Program-made: the position numbers and the translations under genes
Source: a bacterium
GTDB taxonomy: Bacteria; Joyebacterota; Joyebacteria; Joyebacterales; Joyebacteraceae
Length of the DNA stretch: 64,000 bases
Direction of reading: 5' to 3'
Assembly (NCBI GenBank): GCA_025774935.1
Contig: JALGZK010000001.1
Span: 212,266 to 276,265, forward strand
In this document: in pieces, positions 25,071 through 33,299 of the stretch
Position numbering within the stretch: the stretch's first letter is position 1
Layout of the letters: every line of letters starts with the position of its first letter
Notes under the pieces: generated by a model
Database searches by the model: none
What the model was told of the DNA's origin: nothing
Seen by the model: only the letters and a program-made list of their open reading frames with translations

Positions 25071-26007
25071 CGGTCTCGCCAAGACGAGACTCGCGATCCT
25101 CGACGGCATCAAGAACGCGCTCAGTCGCGGGCCCGCACTCGATGAGAGCGGGCTCGCTGACATCGAGGAGACGCTCATCGGGGCGGACGTCGGCGTCGAC
25201 ACGTCGGCGCATCTTGTGGACGTGCTTCGGGCGGGCTCCGGCGAACGGTCCGCGGATGGCGCCGGCGGAGTCACGACCCTCCTCGCCGCAGAGATCGGGC
25301 GGATTCTCGAGAGCGCGTGCGCGGACGCGACGCCCGAGCCGGCCACCCCGCCGCTCGTCGTCATGGTCGTCGGCGTCAACGGGGTAGGGAAGACGACCTC
25401 CATCGGGAAGCTCGCACGTCGCTACGTCGACGACGGCAAGACCGTCATCGTCGCCGCGGCCGACACATTCAGGGCCGCGGCGGGTGAGCAGCTCGCGGTG
25501 TGGGCGGAACGGAGCGGCGCACAGCTCGTGGGCGGGGTCGCCGGGGGCGACCCGGCCGCCGTGGCCTACGACGCGCTCGACGCCGCGGTCGCGCGACGGA
25601 CGGACGTCCTGATCGTCGACACCGCCGGGAGGCTCCACACGCAGAAGAACCTCGTCGAGGAGCTTCGGAAGATCAGGCGCGTGATCGCGGGCAGGCTCGA
25701 GGGCGCGCCCCACGAGGTCCTCCTCGTGGTCGACGCGAACACGGGGCAGAACGCCATCTCGCAGACGAGGCTCTTCGACGAGGCGGTCGGCCTCACGGGC
25801 ATCATCCTCGCCAAGCTCGACGGTACCGCGCGCGGAGGGATCGTTGTGCCCATCGCCCGCGAGCTCTCGATCCCGGTGCGCTACGTCGGCACCGGGGAGG
25901 CGATCGACGACCTGGAGGATTTCGACCCCGGGGTGTTCGCGGGGGGCCTCCTGGGCGTGGGTGGGGTCCGCGGAGGCACTGACGACGGCCCCAGGGACGA
26001 TCGATGA
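25042..26007 (+). CDS. ftsY: Signal recognition particle receptor FtsY
   Basis: 321-residue SRP GTPase that docks SRP-bound ribosomes at the inner membrane. N domain about 1-95 (ALDESGLADIEETLIGADVG), G domain from about 104 with G1 GVNGVGKTT (111-119), the insertion-box DTFRAAAGEQL, G3 DTAGRLHTQKNL, G4 TKLD-equivalent AKLDGTARGG and the closing GTGEAIDDLEDFDP. It lacks the long acidic A domain of the E. coli protein, as is common elsewhere. GTG at 25042 lies inside the smc 3' end, so translation is probably coupled. A short Gly-rich tail follows the G domain. Confidence 0.96.
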   Translation: MRKRFSRLADGLAKTRLAILDGIKNALSRGPALDESGLADIEETLIGADVGVDTSAHLVDVLRAGSGERSADGAGGVTTLLAAEIGRILESACADATPEPATPPLVVMVVGVNGVGKTTSIGKLARRYVDDGKTVIVAAADTFRAAAGEQLAVWAERSGAQLVGGVAGGDPAAVAYDALDAAVARRTDVLIVDTAGRLHTQKNLVEELRKIRRVIAGRLEGAPHEVLLVVDANTGQNAISQTRLFDEAVGLTGIILAKLDGTARGGIVVPIARELSIPVRYVGTGEAIDDLEDFDPGVFAGGLLGVGGVRGGTDDGPRDDR

Positions 26008-26036
26008 GGCATGGTGCGCCAGCGGCCTCAGAGGGC

Positions 26037-26065
26037 TTGACAGCGTTGCCGCTCGGTGGTAGATT
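26037..26065 (+). promoter_or_regulatory. Promoter of the riboflavin operon
   Basis: TTGACA (26037-26042), 17-base spacer, TAGATT (26060-26065). A start near 26072 would place the FMN riboswitch at the very 5' end of the transcript, as expected for this control system. Confidence 0.8.
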
Positions 26066-26088
26066 GGCTAGCAGAGTCGAATAGCGCG

Positions 26089-26207
26089 TTCCTTCGGGGC
26101 GGGGTGGAAGTCCCCACCGGCGGTGAAAGCCCGCGAGCGGACCGAGAGGTCTCGCAGAGCCTGTGAAATCCAGGCGCCGACAGTGAGAGTCTGGATGGTA
26201 GAAGGAA
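26089..26207 (+). promoter_or_regulatory. FMN riboswitch (RFN element)
   Basis: Matches the RFN consensus throughout: the opening TTCCTTCGGGGCGGGGTG, then CCCCACCGGCGGTGAAAGCC, CGCCGACAGTGAGAGTCTGGATG and the closing GAAGGAA that pairs with the opening to form P1. It precedes a terminator at 26243 and the ribD start, so high FMN should stop transcription of ribD-ribE-ribBA-ribH and possibly the genes beyond. Confidence 0.95.
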
Positions 26208-26242
26208 CAGCCGCGCGAGCGGAGTGTGCTCGACGCGTCGAT

Positions 26243-26267
26243 GCCCCGGAGGAATCCGGGGCGTTTT
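26243..26267 (+). terminator. Riboswitch-controlled terminator
   Basis: GCCCCGGA / TCCGGGGC stem of 8 base pairs with a GGAA tetraloop (26243-26262), followed by GTTTT. It is placed 36 bases after the RFN element and 50 bases before the ribD start, the standard position for an expression platform. Confidence 0.85.
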
Positions 26268-26316
26268 CGTGTGGCGGGGAATGGAGCAGGGCGACGCAGC
26301 GCGGAGCAGAGGACAG

Positions 26317-27462
26317 ATGGACGACGCTCGGTACATGAGAGAGGCGCTCGAGCTCGCAGCGCGCGGGAGAGGGTTCACGAGCCCGAACCCCGCGGTCGGC
26401 GCCGTGATCGTCAAGGACGGCGAGATCGTCGGGCGCGGATACCACGAGCGCTACGGCGGACCGCACGCGGAGGTGAACGCGATCGCCGAAGCCGGCGCCC
26501 GCGCGCGAGGCGCGACGATCTACGTGACCCTCGAGCCCTGCTGTGTCTGGGCCAACACACCTCCCTGCGTCGACGCCGTGCGCCGAGCGGGGATACGCCG
26601 TGTCGTCGCGGCAACGGAGGATCCGAACCCCCGAGTCTCAGGGGGAGGCATCCGCCAGCTAAGGGACGCAGGAATCGAGACCGAGGTCGGCCTACTCCGT
26701 CACGAGGCCGACGAACTGATCGCCCCATACCGCCGGTTCTGCAACACGGGGCTTCCCGACGTCACCCTCAAGCTCGCGATGTCGCTCGACGGCTGCATCG
26801 CGTCGCCGCCCGGAGGGGCCCGGTGGGTGTCGTCAGAGCCCTCGCGCGAGCGCGTCCACGCGATGCGGGCCGCGTGCGACTGCGTGATGGTAGGAATCGG
26901 AACGGTTCTCGCGGACGACCCGCTCCTGACCGACCGCCGGCCCGGGGCGAGCCGGCAGCCCGCGAGACTCGTCCTCGACAGCGGACTCAGGACGCCGCCC
27001 GATTCGGCGCTCGTGCGGAGCGCGAGCGAGGTGGAGACGATCGTGGCCTGCTCCGAGGACGCACCCGTCGACAGGCAGTCCGCCCTCGAGGAGCGCGGGG
27101 TCCGCGTGTGGAGGTGTGCCGTCTCCGGAGGCCGGCTGGATCTAGAGGACGTCCTGCGCAATCTCGCGCGCGACGGGAAGCTCGACGTCATATCCGAAGG
27201 CGGTGCCGACGTCGCCTGCTCGCTGCTCGAGAGCGACCTCGTGGACCGCATCGCGTTCTTCGTGGCGCCGACCACGTTCGGGCCGGAGGGTCTCGCGGCC
27301 TTCGAGCGGCTTGGGCCGGGCTGGTGGGAGCGCGCGCGGAGGCTCCGGGACGTGAGATGGAGCGAGACCGGAGACGACCGGCTTCTCGAAGCCAGGGTCT
27401 GCCGTCGCTCAGGGGCGCCGGAGACGTCGGAAGGGAGCCTGACATGTTCACGGGCCTCGTAG
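26317..27462 (+). CDS. ribD: Bifunctional riboflavin deaminase/reductase
   Basis: 381 residues: pyrimidine deaminase domain (about 1-145) and 5-amino-6-(ribosylamino)uracil reductase domain (about 146-370). Deaminase zinc ligands are HAE (50-52) and the two Cys in EPCCVWANTPPC; the usual form of that loop is EPC-SH-x-GRTPPC, so its middle is altered while the metal ligands remain. Reductase marks: LKLAMSLDGCIA and VMVGIGTVLADDPLLTDR. ATG at 26317 (MDDARYMREAL, with AGAGGA upstream) matches the family start and avoids the terminator; ATG 26281 is the alternative. It overlaps ribE by 19 bases. Confidence 0.93.
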   Translation: MDDARYMREALELAARGRGFTSPNPAVGAVIVKDGEIVGRGYHERYGGPHAEVNAIAEAGARARGATIYVTLEPCCVWANTPPCVDAVRRAGIRRVVAATEDPNPRVSGGGIRQLRDAGIETEVGLLRHEADELIAPYRRFCNTGLPDVTLKLAMSLDGCIASPPGGARWVSSEPSRERVHAMRAACDCVMVGIGTVLADDPLLTDRRPGASRQPARLVLDSGLRTPPDSALVRSASEVETIVACSEDAPVDRQSALEERGVRVWRCAVSGGRLDLEDVLRNLARDGKLDVISEGGADVACSLLESDLVDRIAFFVAPTTFGPEGLAAFERLGPGWWERARRLRDVRWSETGDDRLLEARVCRRSGAPETSEGSLTCSRAS

Positions 27463-28109
27463 AGTCGGTCGGAACCGTAGAGGCGATCCGACGCAGCGGA
27501 GCCGTCACCGTGTTCGCGGTCCGCGCGCACTTCGCGAGCGAACTCGCGCGCGGCGAGAGCGTCGCGGTCAACGGAACCTGTCTGACCGTCGTCCGGACCT
27601 CCTCTCGGAGCTTTGAGGTCGAGGCCATCGGACAGACCGTGGGGCGCACGACCCTCGGGACCCTGACGCCGGGGTCCCGCGTGAACCTCGAGCGCGCGGT
27701 CGTGGCGGGAGAGAGGCTCGGAGGCCACGTGGTCACCGGCCACGTCGACGGTGTGGGGACCGTCACGTCGGTTACGAAGACCGACCGCGGCGTCCTCGTC
27801 TCGGTAGACCTCCCGAGCGACCTCACCCGATACGTGGTCGCGCGAGGGTCGGTCGCGATCGACGGCGTGAGCCTCACGGTGGCGAGCATCGAGGCAAAGG
27901 TCCTCACGGTCGCGCTCATTCCCGAGACACTCGGGGCCACGGTCGCGTCGTCCTACCGCCGCGGCACGTCGGTCAACATCGAGACGGACATACTCGCCAA
28001 GCACCAGGAGAAGCTCGCGGCCGCGGGTCCTCGTGAGGGCGACGAGGCGGCCAGTCGCGAAGACGGCGTGACACTCGATCGCCTGAGGGATCTCGGATTC
28101 CTGAAGTAG
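27444..28109 (+). CDS. ribE: Riboflavin synthase, alpha chain type
   Basis: 221-residue enzyme that dismutates 6,7-dimethyl-8-ribityllumazine to riboflavin. Two tandem lumazine-binding beta-barrels: the first opens [15 protein letters not shown] with [10 protein letters not shown], the second has [14 protein letters not shown] and [12 protein letters not shown]. The C-terminus extends about 20 residues beyond the family norm with a charged tail. The start lies within the ribD 3' end, implying coupled translation. Confidence 0.95.
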   Translation: MFTGLVESVGTVEAIRRSGAVTVFAVRAHFASELARGESVAVNGTCLTVVRTSSRSFEVEAIGQTVGRTTLGTLTPGSRVNLERAVVAGERLGGHVVTGHVDGVGTVTSVTKTDRGVLVSVDLPSDLTRYVVARGSVAIDGVSLTVASIEAKVLTVALIPETLGATVASSYRRGTSVNIETDILAKHQEKLAAAGPREGDEAASREDGVTLDRLRDLGFLK

Positions 28110-28155
28110 CGGGGCCAGAGCGCCGCGCCGGCGCGGACGAGGAGAACGAATCCAC

Positions 28156-28207
28156 ATACGGGAGCCACGGAATCGGAGCCACGGTACGGGAGCCACGAAC
28201 GGGAGCG
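28156..28207 (+). repeat. Short degenerate direct repeats before ribBA
   Basis: About four imperfect copies of a CGGGAGCCACG-like unit: ACGGGAGCCACGG, ATCGGAGCCACGG, TACGGGAGCCACG and ACGGGAGCG, ending at the ribBA start. The last copy supplies the GGGAG ribosome-binding site, so the array multiplies Shine-Dalgarno-like sequence. It may have arisen by slippage. Confidence 0.55.
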
Positions 28208-29494
28208 ATGATTATGACTGACAGCATCCGAGCGGTCGAGCAGGCCGTCGACGACATCAGGCAGGGGAAGATGGTGATCGTCGTCGACGACGAGACGCGC
28301 GAGAACGAGGGCGATCTCATCATGGCGGCTGAGAAGATCACGCCCGAGGCCGTCAACTTCATCTCACGTGAGGGGAGGGGACTCATCTGCGTGCCGATGA
28401 CGGGCGAGAGGCTCGACGCGCTCGATCTCCATCCCATGGTCGGCAAGAACACCTCGAAGATGGGGACAGCGTTCGCGGTCTCGGTGGATGCGGTCAAGGG
28501 CACGACGACGGGCATCTCGGCCCACGACCGCGCGGCAACGATCGCGACGCTCGTCGACGAAGAGACCATCGCGGACGACCTCGCACGTCCCGGACACATC
28601 TTCCCCCTGAGGGCGCGCGACGGCGGGGTGCTCCGCCGCGCAGGACACACCGAGGCGAGCGTGGACCTTGCGCGTCTCGCGGGGCTCGCGCCCGTTGGCG
28701 TCCTCTGCGAGATCCTCAGCGAGGACGGAACGATGGCGCGGCTGCCCGAGCTTCAGAAGATGGCCGGACGCTTCGGCCTCAACATCGTCAGCGTCCGGGC
28801 GCTGATCGAGTACCGAGAACGGACGGAGAAGCTCGTCAGGCGGACGGTCAGGACGAAGCTCCCGACGAGATACGGGGAATTCGAGCTCAACCTGTTCCGC
28901 AGCGACATCGACGACTTCCTGCACATCGCTCTCGTGAAGGGCGACCCATCACCCGAGCGACCCGCCCTCGTCCGCGTGCACTCCGAGTGTCTCACCGGAG
29001 ACGTCTTCGGTTCCAGGCGGTGCGACTGCGGAGATCAGCTCGCGACCGCGATGAGGATGGTCGAGCAGGAGGGCGAGGGAGTCGTCCTCTATATGAGGCA
29101 GGAGGGCAGAGGGATCGGGCTCGAGAACAAGCTCCGGGCGTACGCGCTGCAGGACCAGGGCAGGGACACGGTCGAAGCCAACGAGGAGCTCGGGTTCGAG
29201 CCCGATCTCAGGGACTACGGCATTGGTGCCCAGATACTGGCGGACCTGGGTGTTCGACTCATCCGCCTTCTCACGAACAATCCGAGGAAGGTGGTCGGCC
29301 TGGAGGGGCACGGCCTGAAGATCGTCGAGCGCGTTCCGATCGTCGTCGAACCGACTGACAGGAACCTGGACTACCTGATCACGAAGCAGGACAAGCTCGG
29401 TCACCTGCTCGACCTCGCGACGGGGGAAGCTGACGAGGCCGGAGAGACCGACGCGCAGGCGGAAGCCCGCGAGAGGAAGGGAGTACGTTCATGA
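28208..29494 (+). CDS. ribBA: Bifunctional DHBP synthase / GTP cyclohydrolase II
   Basis: 428 residues. The N-terminal 3,4-dihydroxy-2-butanone-4-phosphate synthase domain (about 1-205) has [25 protein letters not shown] and [12 protein letters not shown], then [15 protein letters not shown]. The C-terminal GTP cyclohydrolase II domain (about 206-405) has [21 protein letters not shown] with its zinc cysteines, and [15 protein letters not shown] and [15 protein letters not shown]. It supplies both substrates of lumazine synthase. Start is ATG 28208 or the ATG two codons later. It overlaps ribH by 4 bases. The last 35 residues are an acidic tail. Confidence 0.96.
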   Translation: MIMTDSIRAVEQAVDDIRQGKMVIVVDDETRENEGDLIMAAEKITPEAVNFISREGRGLICVPMTGERLDALDLHPMVGKNTSKMGTAFAVSVDAVKGTTTGISAHDRAATIATLVDEETIADDLARPGHIFPLRARDGGVLRRAGHTEASVDLARLAGLAPVGVLCEILSEDGTMARLPELQKMAGRFGLNIVSVRALIEYRERTEKLVRRTVRTKLPTRYGEFELNLFRSDIDDFLHIALVKGDPSPERPALVRVHSECLTGDVFGSRRCDCGDQLATAMRMVEQEGEGVVLYMRQEGRGIGLENKLRAYALQDQGRDTVEANEELGFEPDLRDYGIGAQILADLGVRLIRLLTNNPRKVVGLEGHGLKIVERVPIVVEPTDRNLDYLITKQDKLGHLLDLATGEADEAGETDAQAEARERKGVRS

Positions 29495-29958
29495 GCAAGG
29501 TGCTGGAAGGCAAGATCACAGGCGAGGGCCGTACGTTCGGGATCGTGGTCTCGCGGTTCAACGAGTTCGTGTCGCTCAGGCTCCTGGAAGGCGCGATGGA
29601 CTGTCTGAGGCGCCACGGGGCGAACGACGACGACGTCACGATCGTCTGGGTGCCCGGCGCCTTCGACATTCCGGCCGTCGCCAAAAGAATGGGTGACGCT
29701 GGTAAGTACGATGCAGTAGTATGCTTGGGCGCTGTCATCCGAGGGGCGACCCCGCACTTCGACTACGTGGCAGCGGAGGTGGCGAAGGGCGTGGCGAACG
29801 CCGCGACCCACACTGGCGTGCCGACCGTCTTCGGCATCGTGACCGCGGACAACCTTGAGCAGGCGATCGAACGCGCTGGAGCCAAGGCGGGGAACCGGGG
29901 CTGGGACGCTGCCCGCGCCGCCATGGAGCTCGCGGACGTGTACGCCAGGATGGAGTAG
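29491..29958 (+). CDS. ribH: 6,7-dimethyl-8-ribityllumazine synthase
   Basis: 155-residue lumazine synthase, normally an icosahedral or pentameric assembly. It has [24 protein letters not shown], the [15 protein letters not shown] phosphate/substrate loop, [23 protein letters not shown] with the catalytic His region, and [21 protein letters not shown]. It is the last riboflavin gene, overlapping ribBA and followed by nusB 23 bases on. Confidence 0.96.
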   Translation: MSKVLEGKITGEGRTFGIVVSRFNEFVSLRLLEGAMDCLRRHGANDDDVTIVWVPGAFDIPAVAKRMGDAGKYDAVVCLGAVIRGATPHFDYVAAEVAKGVANAATHTGVPTVFGIVTADNLEQAIERAGAKAGNRGWDAARAAMELADVYARME

Positions 29959-29981
29959 CGCTCTTTGAAGAGGCGTCGCCA

Positions 29982-30434
29982 ATGGGTGTGAGACGGGAGG
30001 GGCGGGAGCTAGCCGTCAAACTTCTCTACCGCGAGGAGGTTACGGGGCTCACCGATCTCGCGATCCCCGGAATCGAGGAGGAGCGGGAGGAGGCCCTCGT
30101 CTTCGCCGGGCGCATAGTGGACGGAGTTAGGGAGCGCCTCGAGGCCATCGACGGCGCGATCTCCGAAGCGAGCGAGCACTGGGACATCTCGCGCATGGGC
30201 GCAGTCGACAGGACGGTGCTCCGGATCGGCGCGTACGAACTGCTGTTCGCTCCCCGGATCCCGATCGGGGTCGTCATCAACGAGGCGGTCGACTGCGCGA
30301 GGAAGTTCAGCTCCGACGAGTGCGGACGCTTCGTGAACGGCGTCCTCGACCACATCGCGAAACTCGTCAGGCCGTCTGAGAAGGAGCAGGCCGAGCCCGC
30401 CGAGGAAGAGACGGAGGAAGAACCGACTTCGTGA
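29982..30434 (+). CDS. nusB: Transcription antitermination factor NusB
   Basis: 150-residue all-helical RNA-binding factor that acts with NusE/S10 in rRNA antitermination. It has RREGRELAVKLLYREEV at the N-terminus and the conserved DRTVLRIGAYELLF and IPIGVVINEAVDCARKFSSDECGRFVNGVLD. The ribH-nusB order is widespread. The C-terminal 20 residues are a Glu-rich tail. Its stop overlaps the GTG of the next gene by 4 bases. Confidence 0.95.
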   Translation: MGVRREGRELAVKLLYREEVTGLTDLAIPGIEEEREEALVFAGRIVDGVRERLEAIDGAISEASEHWDISRMGAVDRTVLRIGAYELLFAPRIPIGVVINEAVDCARKFSSDECGRFVNGVLDHIAKLVRPSEKEQAEPAEEETEEEPTS

Positions 30435-31156
30435 GATACGTCGTCCTGAGCGACATCCACGCAAACCTCGAAGCGCTCGAGGCAGTGTTCGAGGAGATCG
30501 AGAGCATTGAGCACGATGCCGTCGTCTGTCTCGGCGACGTCGTCGGCTACGGTCCCGACCCGGGACCGGTGGTCGAGCTCGTCCGCGAGCGCTCTGCGGT
30601 GACCGTGCGCGGCAACCACGACAACGCAGCCGTCGACCCGCGCGAGGAGGCCTTCTTCAACGACTGGGCGGCCGCGGCGATCCGCTGGACTCGCGAGCAC
30701 CTGTCCGACAGCCAGCAGGCCTACCTCGGCGGGCTGCCGTACACCGCATCGCTCGGAAGCGCACTCCTCGTCCACTCGTCGCCGAGCAGGCCGGAGGCGT
30801 GGCGGTACGTCCTGGGCAGACCGGACGCGATCTCCGAGTTCGACGCCTTCGACGAGCGGATCTGCCTGATCGGGCACTCGCACGTACCGATGATGGTCGC
30901 GAAGCTCGAGGAGCGAGTGTGGGAGCTCGTTTTGAGCGAGGTCTTCGTCACGCCCGGCATGAGGCTCATCGCGAACGTCGGGAGCGTGGGGCAACCGCGC
31001 GACCGCGACGTGCGAGCGAGCTTCGCGGTCCTCGACCTCGACGAAGGAACCGTCGCCATTCGACGCGTCGCGTATAACGCGGAGAAGACCGCCGAGAAGA
31101 TCATCGACGCCGGCCTGCCGAAGTTCCTCGGCGAGCGCCTGCTGGTCGGCCAGTAG
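30431..31156 (+). CDS. Calcineurin-like metallophosphoesterase (YfcE/MJ0936-like)
   Basis: 241-residue two-metal phosphoesterase. Metal-binding motifs are in order: SDIHANLEALEAVF (D-x-H), CLGDVVGYGPDP (G-D), VRGNHDNAA (G-N-H-D), HSSPSRPE, and GHSHVP (G-H-x-H). The length and the NHDNAAVDPREEAFFNDWA stretch fit the small soluble branch that hydrolyses phosphodiesters or nucleotides; the physiological substrate is unknown. GTG at 30431 overlaps nusB. It ends the housekeeping operon. Confidence 0.85.
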   Translation: MRYVVLSDIHANLEALEAVFEEIESIEHDAVVCLGDVVGYGPDPGPVVELVRERSAVTVRGNHDNAAVDPREEAFFNDWAAAAIRWTREHLSDSQQAYLGGLPYTASLGSALLVHSSPSRPEAWRYVLGRPDAISEFDAFDERICLIGHSHVPMMVAKLEERVWELVLSEVFVTPGMRLIANVGSVGQPRDRDVRASFAVLDLDEGTVAIRRVAYNAEKTAEKIIDAGLPKFLGERLLVGQ

Positions 31157-31168
31157 CAGTCCGACACG

Positions 31169-31196
31169 ACCGCGGCGAGTCCTCGGCACCGCCGCG
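31169..31196 (+). terminator. Hairpin at the boundary of the glycan island
   Basis: CCGCGGCG (31169-31176) and CGCCGCGG (31189-31196) form an 8-base-pair GC stem with a 12-base loop between the metallophosphoesterase gene and the first glycosyltransferase. There is no T-run, so termination is uncertain. Confidence 0.3.
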
Positions 31197-31218
31197 GAGA
31201 ATCCCCCGGAGAGTCTCG

Positions 31219-32172
31219 ATGTTGACCGCGAGCGTCGGAGTGATGGCCTACAACGAGGAGCGCAACATCGGGAAGCTCCTCGAGGCGCTCGTGTGCCAGA
31301 ACCTCACGAACGTCGAGCTGCGCCAGATCTTCGTCGTCTCGTCAGGCTCGACCGACCGCACGGACGCGATCGCCGCCGACTGGGCGTCGCGCGAGCCCCG
31401 GATCGAGCTCATCCGCCAGGAGAGCAGAGAGGGGAAGGCCTCGGCCATCAACCTCTTCCTCGAGCGCGCGGATGCGGACGTCTTCGTACTCGAGAGCGGA
31501 GACACGCTCCCGGCGCCAGACTGCGTCGAGGAGCTCCTGGCGCCGTTCGCCGATTCCGAGGTGGGCATGACGGGCGCGAGGCCGGTTCCGGTGGACGACC
31601 CCGGCACCTTCATGGGGTTTGTCGTCCACATGCTCTGGAGGCTCCACCACTGCCTGGCGCTCAGGACCCCGAAGCTCGGGGAGATGGTGGCGTTCCGGTC
31701 GTTCGTACGGGCGATTCCAGTCAACACGGCGGTCGACGAGGCGAGCATCGAGGCGATCGTGATCGACCGGGGACAGGAACTCAGGTACGCGCCCGACGCG
31801 ATCGTCTACAACAAGGGCCCCGACAGCGTCCGTGACTTCCTCAAGCAGCGCCGGAGAATCTACGCGGGGCACCTCTGGCTCGAGAAGGAGCAGTCGTACG
31901 AGGTCTCCACGAAGAAGGTCGGCGGCATCTTCCGCGTCCTCCTCGACGACCTCGAATGGAAGCCCAGGACGGTCCTCTGGACGGTGGGCGGGATCTTCCT
32001 CGAGACCGTCGGACGGTTCCTCGGAGTAGTCGACTACCGCGTCCTCAAGAAGAACCCGTACACCTGGGACGTGGCGGAGTCCACGAAGGACCTCGATGCC
32101 GCTCCGGAGGGCGGCGGAGCGGGTCGACCGACGAACGCCGGCCGCGGCCCCGCGGCCGGAGGTGCGGGATGA
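31219..32172 (+). CDS. Glycosyltransferase family 2
   Basis: 317-residue GT2-like enzyme. It opens ASVGVMAYNEERNIGKLLEAL and has FVVSSGSTDRTDAIA, where the family usually has VDDGS-type sequence. The position of the metal-binding DxD reads LESGDTLP, so metal binding may differ. The downstream acidic residue and the QRRRIYAGHLWLEK helix resemble the Q/RxxRW motif of processive GT2 enzymes. The last 35 residues are a Gly/Pro/Ala-rich tail; one amphipathic or membrane helix precedes it (WTVGGIFLETVGRFLG). First gene of a tightly packed set with the radical SAM and DUF362 genes. Sugar unknown. Confidence 0.8.
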   Translation: MLTASVGVMAYNEERNIGKLLEALVCQNLTNVELRQIFVVSSGSTDRTDAIAADWASREPRIELIRQESREGKASAINLFLERADADVFVLESGDTLPAPDCVEELLAPFADSEVGMTGARPVPVDDPGTFMGFVVHMLWRLHHCLALRTPKLGEMVAFRSFVRAIPVNTAVDEASIEAIVIDRGQELRYAPDAIVYNKGPDSVRDFLKQRRRIYAGHLWLEKEQSYEVSTKKVGGIFRVLLDDLEWKPRTVLWTVGGIFLETVGRFLGVVDYRVLKKNPYTWDVAESTKDLDAAPEGGGAGRPTNAGRGPAAGGAG

Positions 32173-33299
32173 TCGAGGTGCTCGCGAGGATCCCCTTCTA
32201 CAAGCTCATGTACTCGACGGGGTGGCCCCGCGTCCTGCCGCTCAACCTCACGGTGAGCGTCACCTACCGCTGCAACTCGCGTTGCCGGACGTGCAACGTG
32301 TACACGAAGGACGCGGAGGAGTTCACGGTCGAGGAGTTCGACCGCACGTTCGCGTCGCTCGGACGCGCTCCCTACTGGTACACGATGAGCGGGGGCGAGC
32401 CGTTCCTGAGATCGGACCTGCCGGACATCTGCGAGAGCGCATACCGCCACGGGGCGCCCGGGATCATAAACATCCCCACGAACGGGCTTCTGCCGGACAG
32501 GATCCCCGAAGCTGTCCGCGACATCGCGACGCGCTGCCCGAAGAGCCAGATCATCATCAACCTCTCGATCGACGAGATCGGGGACGCCCACGACGCCATC
32601 CGCGGCGTCGAGGGCAGCTTCGAGCGTGCGCTCGAGAGCTACCGAGGCCTCCGGGACCTCCGCCTGCCGAACCTGACCGTCGGGGTGCACACGGTCATCT
32701 CCGTCTACAACGTGGATCGCATCCCCGACGTCTACGAGTACGTCACGCGTGAGCTCGAGCCCGACTCCTTCATCACCGAGATCGCCGAGGAACGGGTCGA
32801 GCTCGAAACGCTCGGAGCCGGGATCACGCCCGACGCGGCTTCGTACGCGAAGGCGGTCGACTACCTGATCGAGAGGATCAAGGAGGCCGATTACTCGGGG
32901 ATCTCGCAGGTCACGCAGGCGTTCCGCATACGCTACTACGAGCTCGTGAAGCGCTACATGCGCTCGGGGCGTCAGGAGATCCCCTGCTACGCAGGTGTCG
33001 CGTCGGCGCAGATCGCCCCGGACGGCGACGTCTGGTTCTGCTGCGTGAAGGCCGAGCCCGTCGGGAACCTCCGCGAGGCGGACTACGACTTCGCGACGGT
33101 GTGGTTCGGGGAGAAGGCCCGAGAGGAGAGGCGGAGGGTGCGAAACGGCGAGTGCGCGTGCCCTCTCGCGAACGCGGGCTACACGAACATGCTCATGCAC
33201 GTCCGCACCGTTGAGGGCGTGGCCACCGAGGTCGCGGCCGGGCGCGTGGGACACGGACGGACGGGTTCCCGCGAGAGCGAACGCGAAGGGGAGCGCTAG
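32169..33299 (+). CDS. Radical SAM protein with SPASM-like C-terminus
   Basis: 376 residues. The [4Fe-4S]/SAM motif CNSRCRTC (C-x3-C-x2-C, about 37-44) follows NLTVSVTYR, and the SAM-contacting MSGGEPFLR comes about 35 residues later. The C-terminal third has Cys residues in IPCYAG, WFCCVKAEPVGNLREADY and GECACPLANAGY, an arrangement like SPASM/twitch auxiliary-cluster domains. Start ATG at 32169 overlaps the GT2 stop (ATGA). Products of this class modify peptides, sugars or lipids; in this context a sugar or lipid substrate is likelier, but this is inference. Highly charged Arg/Glu/Gly tail at the C-terminus. Confidence 0.85.
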   Translation: MIEVLARIPFYKLMYSTGWPRVLPLNLTVSVTYRCNSRCRTCNVYTKDAEEFTVEEFDRTFASLGRAPYWYTMSGGEPFLRSDLPDICESAYRHGAPGIINIPTNGLLPDRIPEAVRDIATRCPKSQIIINLSIDEIGDAHDAIRGVEGSFERALESYRGLRDLRLPNLTVGVHTVISVYNVDRIPDVYEYVTRELEPDSFITEIAEERVELETLGAGITPDAASYAKAVDYLIERIKEADYSGISQVTQAFRIRYYELVKRYMRSGRQEIPCYAGVASAQIAPDGDVWFCCVKAEPVGNLREADYDFATVWFGEKAREERRRVRNGECACPLANAGYTNMLMHVRTVEGVATEVAAGRVGHGRTGSRESEREGER

